Assembly (NCBI RefSeq): GCF_000473105.1
Contig: NZ_KI421498.1
Location: 2,046,001 to 2,110,000, forward strand
Length of the DNA: 64,000 bases
Direction: 5' to 3'
From: Phaeobacter inhibens DSM 16374
GTDB taxonomy: Bacteria; Pseudomonadota; Alphaproteobacteria; Rhodobacterales; Rhodobacteraceae
Positions 7,696 through 16,910 of the stretch are shown here, piece after piece. Position 1 is the first letter of the stretch. The number at the start of each line of letters is the position of its first letter. The notes under the pieces were generated by a model, which saw only the letters and a list, made by a program, of their open reading frames with translations, was not told the origin of the DNA and did no database searches. The position numbers were made by a program, and so were the translations under genes.

Positions 7696-8836
7696 GAGTT
7701 TTCTGAACGCCTATATTGACCTGAATCTGCTGCTTATTGCTGGCATTGCGCTTTGGCTGACCCTACGGGCAGTTCTGACTCGCAGCCGTTTAGGCCCCGC
7801 GTTCCGCCCGCAGCTGCGCCTGCTAAATGGCATGACGCTTTTGCTGACTTTGTCCCCGATGCTGGTGGTCGCACTGACAACCTATGTTGTGTCACAGCCA
7901 CCGACCCTGTCGGACATGCTGGTGTCGCAATACCTGCAGGGCAATGTCAACATGAGCGCCACACGGTTTGAGAGCATTCTTGGCCTGCGCGAGGATCTGG
8001 TACGGACCTTGATGGCACAGAGCAGTCTCTGGGCCCAGCTTGCGATAGCAGCGCTGATCATCGGGGCCTTAGTATCGGTGGCGCAGGTGACATTGGCGGC
8101 ATTGCGGCTGCGGGCATCGCTGCAACAGGCCTATGTCTGGAAACATCTGGGCGGCGTTCAGATTCGTATCAGCGATAAGAGTACCGTTGCCTTCTCCACC
8201 CGCGGCCTGTTCACCCGCTACGTTGTGCTGCCATCGGCGCTGATCACCAACCCGTCGGATCTACGGTTGAGCGTGGCCCATGAGCTGCAACATTTCCGTC
8301 AGCGGGACGTTGAATGCGAATTCCTTCTGGAGGCACTGCGGCCGCTTCTGTTCTGGAACCCGGCCTATCACCTCTGGCGGCGCGAAGTCCGTATGCTGCG
8401 GGAATTCGCCTGCGATCAGGCGCTGATGACCCGCGGGCAGCGTGATATTCGCGCCTATTGCGAATGCCTGATCCGGGCCTGCGCACTGGCGGCGCAGGAT
8501 CCGATCCGGTTTGTGCAGCGCAGCCCGTCGGTGGCCTTGGTTGATCGGCGCGAGGTGCGCCGCGGGGCAACATTGGCGCGGCGGATTGATGTGGTCACCG
8601 CAGCGCAACCACAGGACACGCATCTGTTCGGCTGGATGCTGGTTTCCGCCATGCTGGCGACGGGTGTGCTGGCCACCGCCTTGCTAATGCAACGCCCCGG
8701 CGATTGGAGCCATGACCGCATCATGCTGTCGACGATCGTCAATCTTGAGCGTATGGCCCATCGTAACGCCGTGCCTGAGACTAGCCAGACGGCGGTGACG
8801 GCGCTGCAAGGTGGGTTCATGACCCTGAGTAAATAG
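7685..8836 (+). CDS. M56-family membrane metallopeptidase (BlaR1-like, no sensor domain)
   Basis: This 383-residue membrane protein starts at ATG 7685 inside the end of the repressor gene, behind a GGGGG run. Membrane helices lie near residues 13-31, 47-69, 117-142 and around 320-340. The zinc-protease motif HELQH is at 199-203, with a further candidate metal ligand in EFACDQ (Glu240). This is the gluzincin layout of BlaR1/MecR1 (M56). After the last helix only about 45 residues remain, so the penicillin-binding sensor domain of true BlaR1 is absent and the signal is unknown. It probably cleaves the neighbouring BlaI-type repressor. Confidence 0.82.
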   Translation: MNAESFLNAYIDLNLLLIAGIALWLTLRAVLTRSRLGPAFRPQLRLLNGMTLLLTLSPMLVVALTTYVVSQPPTLSDMLVSQYLQGNVNMSATRFESILGLREDLVRTLMAQSSLWAQLAIAALIIGALVSVAQVTLAALRLRASLQQAYVWKHLGGVQIRISDKSTVAFSTRGLFTRYVVLPSALITNPSDLRLSVAHELQHFRQRDVECEFLLEALRPLLFWNPAYHLWRREVRMLREFACDQALMTRGQRDIRAYCECLIRACALAAQDPIRFVQRSPSVALVDRREVRRGATLARRIDVVTAAQPQDTHLFGWMLVSAMLATGVLATALLMQRPGDWSHDRIMLSTIVNLERMAHRNAVPETSQTAVTALQGGFMTLSK

Positions 8837-8980
8837 GCCTGCCGGGCTCATTGTTGAACTAAGCCGAGTCAGCCCGATCTGACAGGGTCGATGCGCGAGC
8901 GCAGTCGACATTACCCCAGATGCGGCCAGTCAGATCGTGCATGTTGCCAAGCGTATCCATTTTGACGGGCCCATCACAGG

Positions 8981-11263
8981 TCAGCCATAGGAGTGGGCCC
9001 CTTTTCCGGCATCATCAACCGTTCCCCAGTCGTCTACATTGTCATGCGCGGCACCATTTCCAAGTTGAAACCGCGACACCACTCCGGTAAGCGCCTGCGC
9101 TTCATTCTGGAGCAGCTGGCTGGCGGCGGAGGCTTCTTCGGACATCGCTGCGTTCTGCTGGGTGGTACTATCCAAGCGCCCAACGGCATTGTTGATGTTT
9201 TCCAAGCCCTTGGATTGCTTCTGCACGCCTTCTGCGATTTCGGTGATAAGGTCAGAGACATTTGTGACCTTGTCGATGATCCCGCTCAGCGCATCGCCCG
9301 CGCGGCCAACCATGGCGACACCGTTTGCGACATGCTCCTCGCTGGCCGTGGTCAGTCCCTTGATCTCACCCGCCGCTTTGGAAGCCCGCATAGCAAGGGC
9401 GCGCACCTCTGAAGCCACAACCGCGAAGCCTGCGCCCGCTTCGCCCGCGCGCGCGGCCTCCACGCCAGCGTTCAGCGCCAGCAGATTGGTCTGAAAGGCG
9501 ATATCGTCGATCATATTGATGATCTGCGAAATCTGTTGCGAGGCCTCCTGAATTTGGTCCATCGCCTGCACCGCCGAGGTGACGATGTGGTTGCTGTGCT
9601 CGGCCTCATTGCGAGTGCCGCGCATGGTTTCATCCACTTGCCCAGCCCGGTCAGCGGTCTCGCGAATACTATTGGTCAGATCCTGTAGCGCTGAGGCCGT
9701 CTCCTCGAGAGTGCCCGCTTGAGATTCTGTCCGGTGCGCCATTTCCTCCGCAGAGGCGCGCTGCTCTTCCGAGAACTTATCGACGTTATGGGCGGCGTCC
9801 ACCACCTCCGCGAGCGAGTCACGCAGATTGACAAGGCTGCGATTGAAATTCTCCCGCAGGATTTCGTAATGCTCAACAAAAGGTTGCCCGATATCACAGG
9901 CCAGATTGCCCCGTTGCAGTTCGGCCAGGGCACCACTCATTTCCTCAACCACTGCGGCGGTCTGTTTAGCCGCCTCTTCCTCACGGTCTGCCGCCTCATC
10001 AGCGACCAGCAATTTGTCACGGAAGGTGTCCAGGCTTCGAGCCAGATCACCCAACTCATCGCCGCGATCACGACCGCTGATCTCACTCGCATAGTCTTCT
10101 TCGGCCAGCGCATTGGTCGCCTCGCGCAGGGCCAGGATAGGGCGAGTGACATGGCGCGCGGCTACAAAAGACACCACAATCGCAATCAAAACCGAGACAC
10201 CGATCATCAGCATGGCTACGAGCCGGATCTCCGTCACCTCGGCAAAGGCTTCCTGCTCATCAGTCTGAAGCACCAAAGACCAGTCGAACCCATTAATATT
10301 CAAAGGGTTAACCAAAGCGATCACCTGTTCGCCGGACACCGATGTCGAGCCTTCAAACATCCCGGCCTCACCGGCGCTGGCTGCCTTGATTTCGGCACTG
10401 TCGGGCAGCTGGTCACCCGTGGCGAACTGACCTTCGATGACGGAGGGGCTGCGCGCGATACCGTCTCTGCCCACCAGGAAGATGTTCTGATGCCCATCAA
10501 CCTTCATGTTGGATGTCAGCGCCGTCACAACTGACGCACTGGAGATCTGCACCGCCATCACGCCAATGACTTCTTTCTTCTTGTTAAAAACCGGCACTCC
10601 CATGAAGGCGCCAGCAGCACCGCCCCCTGGCGTGTAGGCCGCAAAATCAGCGGTCACCACCTGACCGGCTTCAGCATTGAGCGCGGCATTGAAGACCTGC
10701 CCCAGACCGCTATCCGCATTGTCCCCAGAGCCAAATTGCTGAATGAAATCCTCACGCTTCTTGACCGAATAGAGTAATTGACCAGACGCGTTCAGAAGAT
10801 AGAGATCCTCATAGCCATTGACCTGCAAAGACTGCAGAAACGTCGGGTGGTAGGTGGCATGCGACTGGCTGTAATACGATCCGTCGCCTGGGTCGCTCAG
10901 CAAATGACGTTCATTCGCGGCATTGGGATTTTCTTCGATGTAGTGACGCCGCAAGAAGCCGACCGGCTCCTCTTCGATCATCTTGTACACGCGGTCAAAG
11001 TTGTTGATGGCGCGGAACACTGTCGGCTGAGAGGCATTGATCGACAGGTCGCGGCGCGCGGCCTCCATCATAAACGTCAGCGCCTGCTCACCGGAGCGGG
11101 CCGTGGTCTCCTTCGAGGCGTAGACAAAATCGCGAATGCTCTTTTCCGCCATCGAGTAGACGAGAAATGAGACTGTCACCAGAAACGTTGCTGTCAGGGC
11201 CACCATGATCAGGGGCAATTTCAGCTTGAGCGAAAGTTTCGGGGCCTTGGGCATGACGCGCAT
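8981..11263 (-). CDS. Methyl-accepting chemotaxis protein
   Basis: This chemoreceptor of 760 residues starts at ATG 11263 behind AAGGAGGAG; upstream in-frame codons are not used. It has a transmembrane helix near 15-37, a large periplasmic sensor of about 300 residues (Cache-like, inferred from size), and a second helix around 355-378. HAMP repeats follow, then the signalling domain with the conserved hairpin tip [20 protein letters not shown]. The tail does not end in an obvious CheR/CheB-binding pentapeptide. No chemotaxis kinase genes are nearby, so it is an orphan receptor; its ligand cannot be read from sequence. It precedes the hydroxyproline genes on the same strand, which may or may not be functional. 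Confidence 0.92.
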   Translation of the reverse strand: MRVMPKAPKLSLKLKLPLIMVALTATFLVTVSFLVYSMAEKSIRDFVYASKETTARSGEQALTFMMEAARRDLSINASQPTVFRAINNFDRVYKMIEEEPVGFLRRHYIEENPNAANERHLLSDPGDGSYYSQSHATYHPTFLQSLQVNGYEDLYLLNASGQLLYSVKKREDFIQQFGSGDNADSGLGQVFNAALNAEAGQVVTADFAAYTPGGGAAGAFMGVPVFNKKKEVIGVMAVQISSASVVTALTSNMKVDGHQNIFLVGRDGIARSPSVIEGQFATGDQLPDSAEIKAASAGEAGMFEGSTSVSGEQVIALVNPLNINGFDWSLVLQTDEQEAFAEVTEIRLVAMLMIGVSVLIAIVVSFVAARHVTRPILALREATNALAEEDYASEISGRDRGDELGDLARSLDTFRDKLLVADEAADREEEAAKQTAAVVEEMSGALAELQRGNLACDIGQPFVEHYEILRENFNRSLVNLRDSLAEVVDAAHNVDKFSEEQRASAEEMAHRTESQAGTLEETASALQDLTNSIRETADRAGQVDETMRGTRNEAEHSNHIVTSAVQAMDQIQEASQQISQIINMIDDIAFQTNLLALNAGVEAARAGEAGAGFAVVASEVRALAMRASKAAGEIKGLTTASEEHVANGVAMVGRAGDALSGIIDKVTNVSDLITEIAEGVQKQSKGLENINNAVGRLDSTTQQNAAMSEEASAASQLLQNEAQALTGVVSRFQLGNGAAHDNVDDWGTVDDAGKGAHSYG

Positions 11264-11430
11264 GTCTCCTCCTTGATAGTGCCGATTCTGTCGCCATGCG
11301 ACCGAATGACCCAAGAGATAGCCATGCAATTCCTTCGATTTCGTTCACGGTCGGTTTGCGCACATTGTGAGCGAAGGCGACGTTCTGCCCTGTCTCGCAG
11401 CCGTATCAAGGTTGAATCCGTGTCAAGATA

Positions 11431-12681
11431 TCAGAAACGGTCCGGCGCAAACGGCGCCAGATCAATTGCCGGATCCCGCCTGAGCACCAGATCGGCGACC
11501 AGCTCCGCCGTGGCGGCCGATTGGGTTAGCCCGACGTGACCATGACCAAAGGCATAGACCACCCGCGCATCGTTCTTGGCGCTACCAATCACCGGCAGGC
11601 TATCAGGCAGTGACGGACGAAACCCCATCCAGCGGGTGCCATCTGCCGTGTCCAGCTCCGGCATGAACCGCGCGGCCTTCGCCAGAAGCGTATCGGCGCG
11701 TTTGAAGTTCGCAGGCCGTTTCAGCCCTCCGAGTTCGACCGCGCCCCCGACCCGGACACCACCGCGGATACGGCTAACCACAAAGCCATGACGGCAAAAG
11801 GTGATATGCGTCCGCAGATCGAAGCAGCCTGCGGGCAAGGTCGTGTTGTAGCCGCGCTCCGTCTCCAGCGGCAGCCAGTCACCCAGACCACGGGTCAGAT
11901 GATGCGACCACGCACCTGCGGCCACGACCACGTTGTTGGCCCGCACACTCTCACCATCGGTCAGAAGACACAGGTCCTCACCGCCAGTTTCCAGATCACG
12001 CACCTCTGCCCGGCGCAACTGACCGCCCCGCGCCATGAAAATCTGAAAGAGGTGCTCGACCCAGGCTTTCGGATCGCAGGTGTTCATCCAGTCGGGGGTG
12101 AAACCTGCATGGGTAAACCGGGGACTGAGCCCCGGCTGGATCTCGGCAATTTCGGCAGGGCTATGCAACAGGGTGAACCGGATGCCGTGATCACGGCGCA
12201 GTTGCCAGCCGCGCTGGCTGGCGGCGAACTCACCTTCGGATTCGTAGAGCTGCAAAGCACCGTCGCGCTGCATCATTGCCTCGCCCTTGGTATCGGTGAT
12301 CTGGCGTTCGGTCGCCGCCTGCGCCAGCTGCATCAGGGATGCCTGGGCGCTGACCACCTTCTGATATCGGTCCCGCCAGCTGGCCCGCCAAAAGCGGATC
12401 AGCCAAGGCGTCAATTGCAGAGCGTAAGCCGGCGGCACCGACAGCGGGCCAAGCGGATCCAGCAGCCAGGCCGGGGCCTTTTTCATGATCCCCGGTGTGG
12501 CAAGTGGTTCGAGATCGGTGAATGCAAAAGCTCCGGCATTGCCAGCAGATGTTTCTTCGGCGACGCCCTTGCGATCCAGCAGGATGACCTGCCCGCCCGT
12601 TGGCGCCAGCTCGCTCTGCAGGCGCAGCGCGGCGCTGACACCAACAACACCCGCTCCAATAACCACAACTGTCTTTGTCAT
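11431..12681 (-). CDS. hypO: FAD-dependent D-hydroxyproline dehydrogenase (DadA-like)
   Basis: This 416-residue flavoprotein of the DAO/DadA family has the dinucleotide-binding motif VVVIGAGVVGVSAALRL at its N-terminus. The start is ATG 12681 with GGCGGGG upstream; an ATG at 12696 lacks a ribosome binding site. In context it should oxidise cis-4-hydroxy-D-proline to pyrroline-4-hydroxy-2-carboxylate, the second step of hydroxyproline catabolism, feeding electrons to the respiratory chain. It is the last gene of hypD-hypRE-hypH-hypO. Function is inferred from the cluster; on sequence alone it could also be a D-amino-acid dehydrogenase of other specificity. Confidence 0.82.
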   Translation of the reverse strand: MTKTVVVIGAGVVGVSAALRLQSELAPTGGQVILLDRKGVAEETSAGNAGAFAFTDLEPLATPGIMKKAPAWLLDPLGPLSVPPAYALQLTPWLIRFWRASWRDRYQKVVSAQASLMQLAQAATERQITDTKGEAMMQRDGALQLYESEGEFAASQRGWQLRRDHGIRFTLLHSPAEIAEIQPGLSPRFTHAGFTPDWMNTCDPKAWVEHLFQIFMARGGQLRRAEVRDLETGGEDLCLLTDGESVRANNVVVAAGAWSHHLTRGLGDWLPLETERGYNTTLPAGCFDLRTHITFCRHGFVVSRIRGGVRVGGAVELGGLKRPANFKRADTLLAKAARFMPELDTADGTRWMGFRPSLPDSLPVIGSAKNDARVVYAFGHGHVGLTQSAATAELVADLVLRRDPAIDLAPFAPDRF

Positions 12682-12734
12682 CTGCCCCGCCTTCATAGCG
12701 ATGGCGAGGCTCTCACCCCGCCACCTGACCGTCT

Positions 12735-14165
12735 TTACGCAAGGGTATAGGCGGTTTTGACCTTGGTATAGAACTCTTTCGCATGGCTGCCCTGTTCACG
12801 GGCACCAAAGCTGGACCCCTTCGTGCCGCCGAAGGGCACGTGATAGTCAACCCCCGCAGTGGGCAGGTTCACCATCGCCATGCCGGCCTCGGCATGTGCC
12901 TTGAAATGCGTGGCATATTTCAGAGATCCAGTGCAAATCCCCGCACTGAGACCGAAAGGCGTGTCATTGGCCACCACCAGGGCCTCGTCATAGTCCGCCA
13001 CGCGAATCACCGAAGCGAGCGGACCAAAGACTTCCTCCTGATTGATCCGCATATCATTCGACGTTTCAGTGACAAGCGCGGGCGCCAGATAGAACCCCTT
13101 CGTACTGCGCTGAAGCGTCTGACCACCAAGCACCTGCCCGCCCTCGCTGGCGGCTACGTCGAGATAGTAGAGATCCTTCTCCAACTGCCGCTCATCCACA
13201 ACCGGGCCGATCTGAGTGCTGTCGTCCAGAGCGTTGCCAACCCGCAGGCCCGTCATCCGCTCCCCAAGCGCCGCAACAAACCGGTCGTGAATTCCCTCGG
13301 TCACAATCAAACGCGAGGATGCGGTACAGCGCTGACCCGTGGAGAAAAACGCACCGTTGAGGCTGGCGTCCACCGCCGTCTCCAGATCTGCGTCATCCAA
13401 CACCACCATCGGGTTCTTACCACCCATCTCCAACTGTAGCTTCTTGCGCTGCGCCCCACAGGCCGCCGCGATGGCGCTGCCGGTTTCAACCGAACCGGTG
13501 AAAGATATGGCATCCACATGACGGCTTTGCACCAGCGTCTGACCAACCGTGCTGCCTGTGCCGAACACAATGTTGAATACACCCTCCGGCAAACCCGAGC
13601 GACTGATGATCTCCGCCAGAGCATGGGCGCATCCCGGCGTCAACTCAGCCGGTTTCAGGACGACGGCATTGCCGTAGGCCAGGGCCGGCGCGATCTTCCA
13701 AGCGGGAATGGCGATGGGAAAGTTCCACGGGGTGATCAGGCCGACCACGCCCACTGGAGAACGCGTCACCTCGACACCGACACCGGGCCGCACTGACCCA
13801 AGGATTTCCCCCGCCTGCCGCAGGGTTTCACCTGCAAAGAACTTGAAGATCTGCCCGGCCCGCGCGGCCTCACCAATCCCTTCGGGCAGGGTCTTACCCT
13901 CCTCGCGAGAGAGCAGCTTTCCCAGCTCAGCCTTGCGGGCCAAAATTTCGGTTCCGATGGCGTCCAGCACATCAAATCGTTGTTGCGGTGTGCTGGACGC
14001 CCATCCCGGGGCAGCGTCGCGGGCAGCAGCAATCGCGCGTTCCATATCCTCCGCCGGGCTATTGGCGGCGTATCCCAACACGTCCTGCGTATCGGAGGGA
14101 TTGATATTTGCGGCGGCGGCAACGGTCTCTGACCAGTCGCCTGCGATCAGGTTCTTGTATTCCAT
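12735..14165 (-). CDS. hypH: Aldehyde dehydrogenase, probable 2-oxoglutarate semialdehyde dehydrogenase
   Basis: This NAD(P)-dependent aldehyde dehydrogenase of 476 residues has catalytic Cys280 in GQRCTAS and general base Glu246 in LEMGGK. The start codon overlaps the stop of hypRE (ATGA). It is close in style to the alpha-ketoglutaric semialdehyde dehydrogenases that finish hydroxyproline (and some sugar acid) breakdown by making 2-oxoglutarate for the TCA cycle. The assignment comes from its place between the epimerase and dehydrogenase genes. Confidence 0.85.
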   Translation of the reverse strand: MEYKNLIAGDWSETVAAAANINPSDTQDVLGYAANSPAEDMERAIAAARDAAPGWASSTPQQRFDVLDAIGTEILARKAELGKLLSREEGKTLPEGIGEAARAGQIFKFFAGETLRQAGEILGSVRPGVGVEVTRSPVGVVGLITPWNFPIAIPAWKIAPALAYGNAVVLKPAELTPGCAHALAEIISRSGLPEGVFNIVFGTGSTVGQTLVQSRHVDAISFTGSVETGSAIAAACGAQRKKLQLEMGGKNPMVVLDDADLETAVDASLNGAFFSTGQRCTASSRLIVTEGIHDRFVAALGERMTGLRVGNALDDSTQIGPVVDERQLEKDLYYLDVAASEGGQVLGGQTLQRSTKGFYLAPALVTETSNDMRINQEEVFGPLASVIRVADYDEALVVANDTPFGLSAGICTGSLKYATHFKAHAEAGMAMVNLPTAGVDYHVPFGGTKGSSFGAREQGSHAKEFYTKVKTAYTLA

Positions 14166-15109
14166 CAGTATACCTCTTGGCTGGTGATCCCCGCCCGGTA
14201 AGGGTCGGCAGGATCAAAGTTCAAAACAGTGTCGCCGGTCACAAAGGCCGTGCCGGTTATCGTCGCAATCACGCCTCCGGTAGGGCCTGGGCGATAGTGC
14301 AGCGCATAGGTGCTGCTGATCACGCTCTCCTGTATCCAGGTCACACCCGGCGCGAGGTCCCCGTCTGCTGCCAGACAGGCCAGCTTTGCCGCAGACCCGG
14401 TGCCGCAGGGGGAGCGGTCGTAAGCCGTGCCGGGGCAGAGAACAAAGTTGCGCGCATGGCCGATGCTGGTCAGGGGTGGTCCGACAAATTCGATGTGATC
14501 AATCATGGCCCCATCGCGGCCGGTGATCCCCTGCTCGGCCAAGGCTTGCCGTAAGGCCACAGCGCTGGTGGTCAGCCGGTCGACATGCGCCAGCGTTAAC
14601 GGTGCCGGGACATCAGAAGTCAGAAAGAACCAATTGCCGCCCCAGGCGATATCACCGGAGATCCGTCCCTGCCCCGGCACCTCCACCGCAACACCCGCGC
14701 GATATCGATCACTCTCAACATTTTCGACGGCAGCCCTGTTCGCTGTCTGCAAATGCACGCCAACGGTGCCGACCGGCGTCTCGATATGATGTCGCCCCAG
14801 ATCAAGACGGCCCAGATGATGCAGACTCGCGGCCGCCCCAATGGTGGCGTGACCACACATGCCCAGAGGCCCAATCGGATTGAAGTAAATCACCGCTGCC
14901 GCGGCGATCGGATCGGTGGGCGGTACCAATAAGGCACCCACCATAGCGTCGTGACCGCGCGGCTCGGACAGCACCGCACTGCAGAAATCGCGGTGATCGC
15001 GAAACAGCCGGTGCGCCCGGTCCGTCAGCGATCCGTCGCCGAGGTCCGGCCCGCCAGACAGGATCAGGCGGGTCGGTTCTCCGCCGGTATGGCTGTCGAT
15101 TACGCGCAT
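14165..15109 (-). CDS. hypRE: 4-hydroxyproline 2-epimerase (proline racemase family)
   Basis: This 314-residue member of the proline racemase fold carries both catalytic cysteines: Cys85 in MCGHAT and Cys235 in SPCGTGS. Two cysteines mark the racemase/epimerase branch; in the related 3-hydroxyproline dehydratases the second is Thr or Ser. It should interconvert trans-4-hydroxy-L-proline and cis-4-hydroxy-D-proline, the first step of the pathway. The start at ATG 15109 lies inside the last codons of hypD (10-base overlap); a longer form from 15139 is less likely because relatives begin with MRVIDSHTGGEPTR-like sequence. Confidence 0.88.
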   Translation of the reverse strand: MRVIDSHTGGEPTRLILSGGPDLGDGSLTDRAHRLFRDHRDFCSAVLSEPRGHDAMVGALLVPPTDPIAAAAVIYFNPIGPLGMCGHATIGAAASLHHLGRLDLGRHHIETPVGTVGVHLQTANRAAVENVESDRYRAGVAVEVPGQGRISGDIAWGGNWFFLTSDVPAPLTLAHVDRLTTSAVALRQALAEQGITGRDGAMIDHIEFVGPPLTSIGHARNFVLCPGTAYDRSPCGTGSAAKLACLAADGDLAPGVTWIQESVISSTYALHYRPGPTGGVIATITGTAFVTGDTVLNFDPADPYRAGITSQEVY

Positions 15110-16059
15110 AGGGCGGCAATGTCGGGCTGCTGGCTCCAATCCGCATACCAGCTGCGAAACAGCGCGTATTGTGCCTCGACATAGGCCTGCTGGCTGGCGC
15201 TCAATCGGTCACTTTCGTTGAAGTGCAGGCGGTATTCGCCATCCCCATTCAGCACCATCAAATGCTTATAGTACAGGACCAAATCCGCGCCCTCATCAAA
15301 GGAAGAGAGAACCGCCAGCGCTGCTTCCAGCTCCAGGGCCTGACGCCGTGCGGTGGCGTTCCCTTTCGCTGCGAGTTGGCAAAGGGCGACAAGATGCAGA
15401 ACCTCATCCGGCAGCGCATTCCCGATACCCGTGATCGCGCCCCCGGCCCCACAATTGACGTAGCCGTGGAATACAGTGGTATCGACACCAATCATCAGGG
15501 TGACGCTGCTGTCCTGGGAGGTAATGTTTTCGGCCGCATAACGCAGATCATCAGCGCCACCGAACTCCTTGAACCCGATCAAATTTGGATGATCCTGACG
15601 CAGATCAAAAAACAGATCCGCCCGGGTGGCGAACCCATAGTAGGGGCTGTTGTAGATCACCGCCGGCAGCGTTGGCGCAGCAGACAGCACAGCGGCAAAG
15701 TGGTCGCGTTGTGCGGCCACCGAGCTGCCTCGTGACAAGACGCGCGGGATCACCATAAGACCGGCGGCCCCGACTTCAGCAGCATGGGCGGCATGGGCTG
15801 CGGCCTGTGTGGTGTTGACAGCACCAGTGCCGACAATCGTCGGAACGCCAGCCGCAACCAGGCGGGCCACCCCCTCCATCCGCTCAGCATCGCTGATCAG
15901 TGGCCAATCACCCATGGAGCCACAGTAGACCACTGCGGACATGCCTTTGGCGATCAGCTCCTGCCCCTTTTTCACCAGCCCATCAAAATCCGGGCGCCGG
16001 TCGGCAGTACACGGAGTCATCAGGGCCGGAATGCAGCCGGAAAATACAGGGTTTGTCAT
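15100..16059 (-). CDS. hypD: 1-pyrroline-4-hydroxy-2-carboxylate deaminase (DHDPS family)
   Basis: This 319-residue TIM-barrel lyase belongs to the dihydrodipicolinate synthase/N-acetylneuraminate lyase superfamily. The Schiff-base lysine is Lys164 in GFKEFGG, and the conserved tyrosine is Tyr136 in IYNSPYYG. The start at ATG 16059 has GGAGAGGA upstream. In hydroxyproline clusters this family member converts pyrroline-4-hydroxy-2-carboxylate to 2-oxoglutarate semialdehyde with loss of ammonia. It is the first gene of the operon, facing the regulator gene across a palindromic site. Confidence 0.85.
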   Translation of the reverse strand: MTNPVFSGCIPALMTPCTADRRPDFDGLVKKGQELIAKGMSAVVYCGSMGDWPLISDAERMEGVARLVAAGVPTIVGTGAVNTTQAAAHAAHAAEVGAAGLMVIPRVLSRGSSVAAQRDHFAAVLSAAPTLPAVIYNSPYYGFATRADLFFDLRQDHPNLIGFKEFGGADDLRYAAENITSQDSSVTLMIGVDTTVFHGYVNCGAGGAITGIGNALPDEVLHLVALCQLAAKGNATARRQALELEAALAVLSSFDEGADLVLYYKHLMVLNGDGEYRLHFNESDRLSASQQAYVEAQYALFRSWYADWSQQPDIAALCA

Positions 16060-16133
16060 GATTGGATCCTCTCCAATGGATTTGAACCCGAGCCCGAAAG
16101 GGGTGCCCGGCGCTGATGGGATCTTCATAATGC

Positions 16134-16149
16134 ATATTGGATCCAATAT
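16134..16149. promoter_or_regulatory. Perfect 16-bp palindrome, candidate GntR operator between hypD and its regulator
   Basis: The sequence ATATTGGATCCAATAT is its own reverse complement and sits in the divergent intergenic region, 75 bases upstream of hypD and 72 bases upstream of the regulator start. The ATTGGATCCAAT core is of the kind bound by FCD-type GntR regulators. It could control both directions. Confidence 0.6.
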
Positions 16150-16220
16150 TCAATATCTGATTTATGCCTACTTCCCCCACGACCATGATCAGGGATATAA
16201 CGGCGACAGGGAGCGCAGAT

Positions 16221-16883
16221 ATGAAGTTGAAATCCGTAGATATATCCAAGACCGCCTCCGCCTCGGCGATTGTTTTCGACGCCCTGCGCAAGGCCATCAT
16301 CGAGGGCGACCTGAAGGAAGGCGAACCGCTGCGGCAGGATGAAATCGCCCAGATGTTCAACACCAGCAGAATCCCCGTACGCGAAGCAATTTCGCGGCTG
16401 GAAGAACAGGGGCTGGTGAAAACCCAGCGCTATAAAGGCGCCGTGGTCTCTGGGCTCTCAGCCCAGGAAGCCCAGGAGATTTTCGATTTCCGGGCTGTGT
16501 TGGAATCTGAGGTTATCCGCCGCGCGGTACCGCGCATGTCACCCACAGCTATTTCCAGCGCGAAAGCGTGTCTGGAGGCGTTCTCGCAATCCGAAGACCC
16601 GATGACCTGGGGTGATCTGAATCGCGACTTCCACTCCACGCTCTACCGGGAGAGTGGGTTGCAGTATCATATGGATGTGATCGACAATGCGATGGACCGC
16701 GTCGACAGTTATCTGCGTGCGCAATTGGTGCTGTCCAACGGCAACGAACGGGCCAATGCCGAGCACCTCGCGATCTGGGACGCCTGCGTTGCCGGAGACG
16801 CTGACCTTGCAGCGGCGCTCACACGCGACCACATTACCGGCGCTTGCAAAACTTTGTTGGACACGCTGAAGGACCTCGGATGA
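16221..16883 (+). CDS. hypR: GntR family (FCD-type) regulator of hydroxyproline catabolism
   Basis: This 220-residue regulator starts at ATG 16221 with CAGGGAG upstream. The N-terminal winged helix has the GntR signature around LRQDEIAQMFNTSRIPVREAISRLEEQGLV, and an all-helical FCD ligand-binding domain follows with metal-ligand-type residues (DFHSTLY, AEHLAIW, RDHITG). It is divergent from hypD-hypRE-hypH-hypO, so it most likely controls these genes in response to hydroxyproline or an intermediate. An earlier in-frame ATG at 16164 would put the leader close to the palindrome and lacks a good ribosome binding site. Confidence 0.85.
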   Translation: MKLKSVDISKTASASAIVFDALRKAIIEGDLKEGEPLRQDEIAQMFNTSRIPVREAISRLEEQGLVKTQRYKGAVVSGLSAQEAQEIFDFRAVLESEVIRRAVPRMSPTAISSAKACLEAFSQSEDPMTWGDLNRDFHSTLYRESGLQYHMDVIDNAMDRVDSYLRAQLVLSNGNERANAEHLAIWDACVAGDADLAAALTRDHITGACKTLLDTLKDLG

Positions 16884-16910
16884 GGGTTTTAAACGATGCT
16901 CTGGTGGAGT

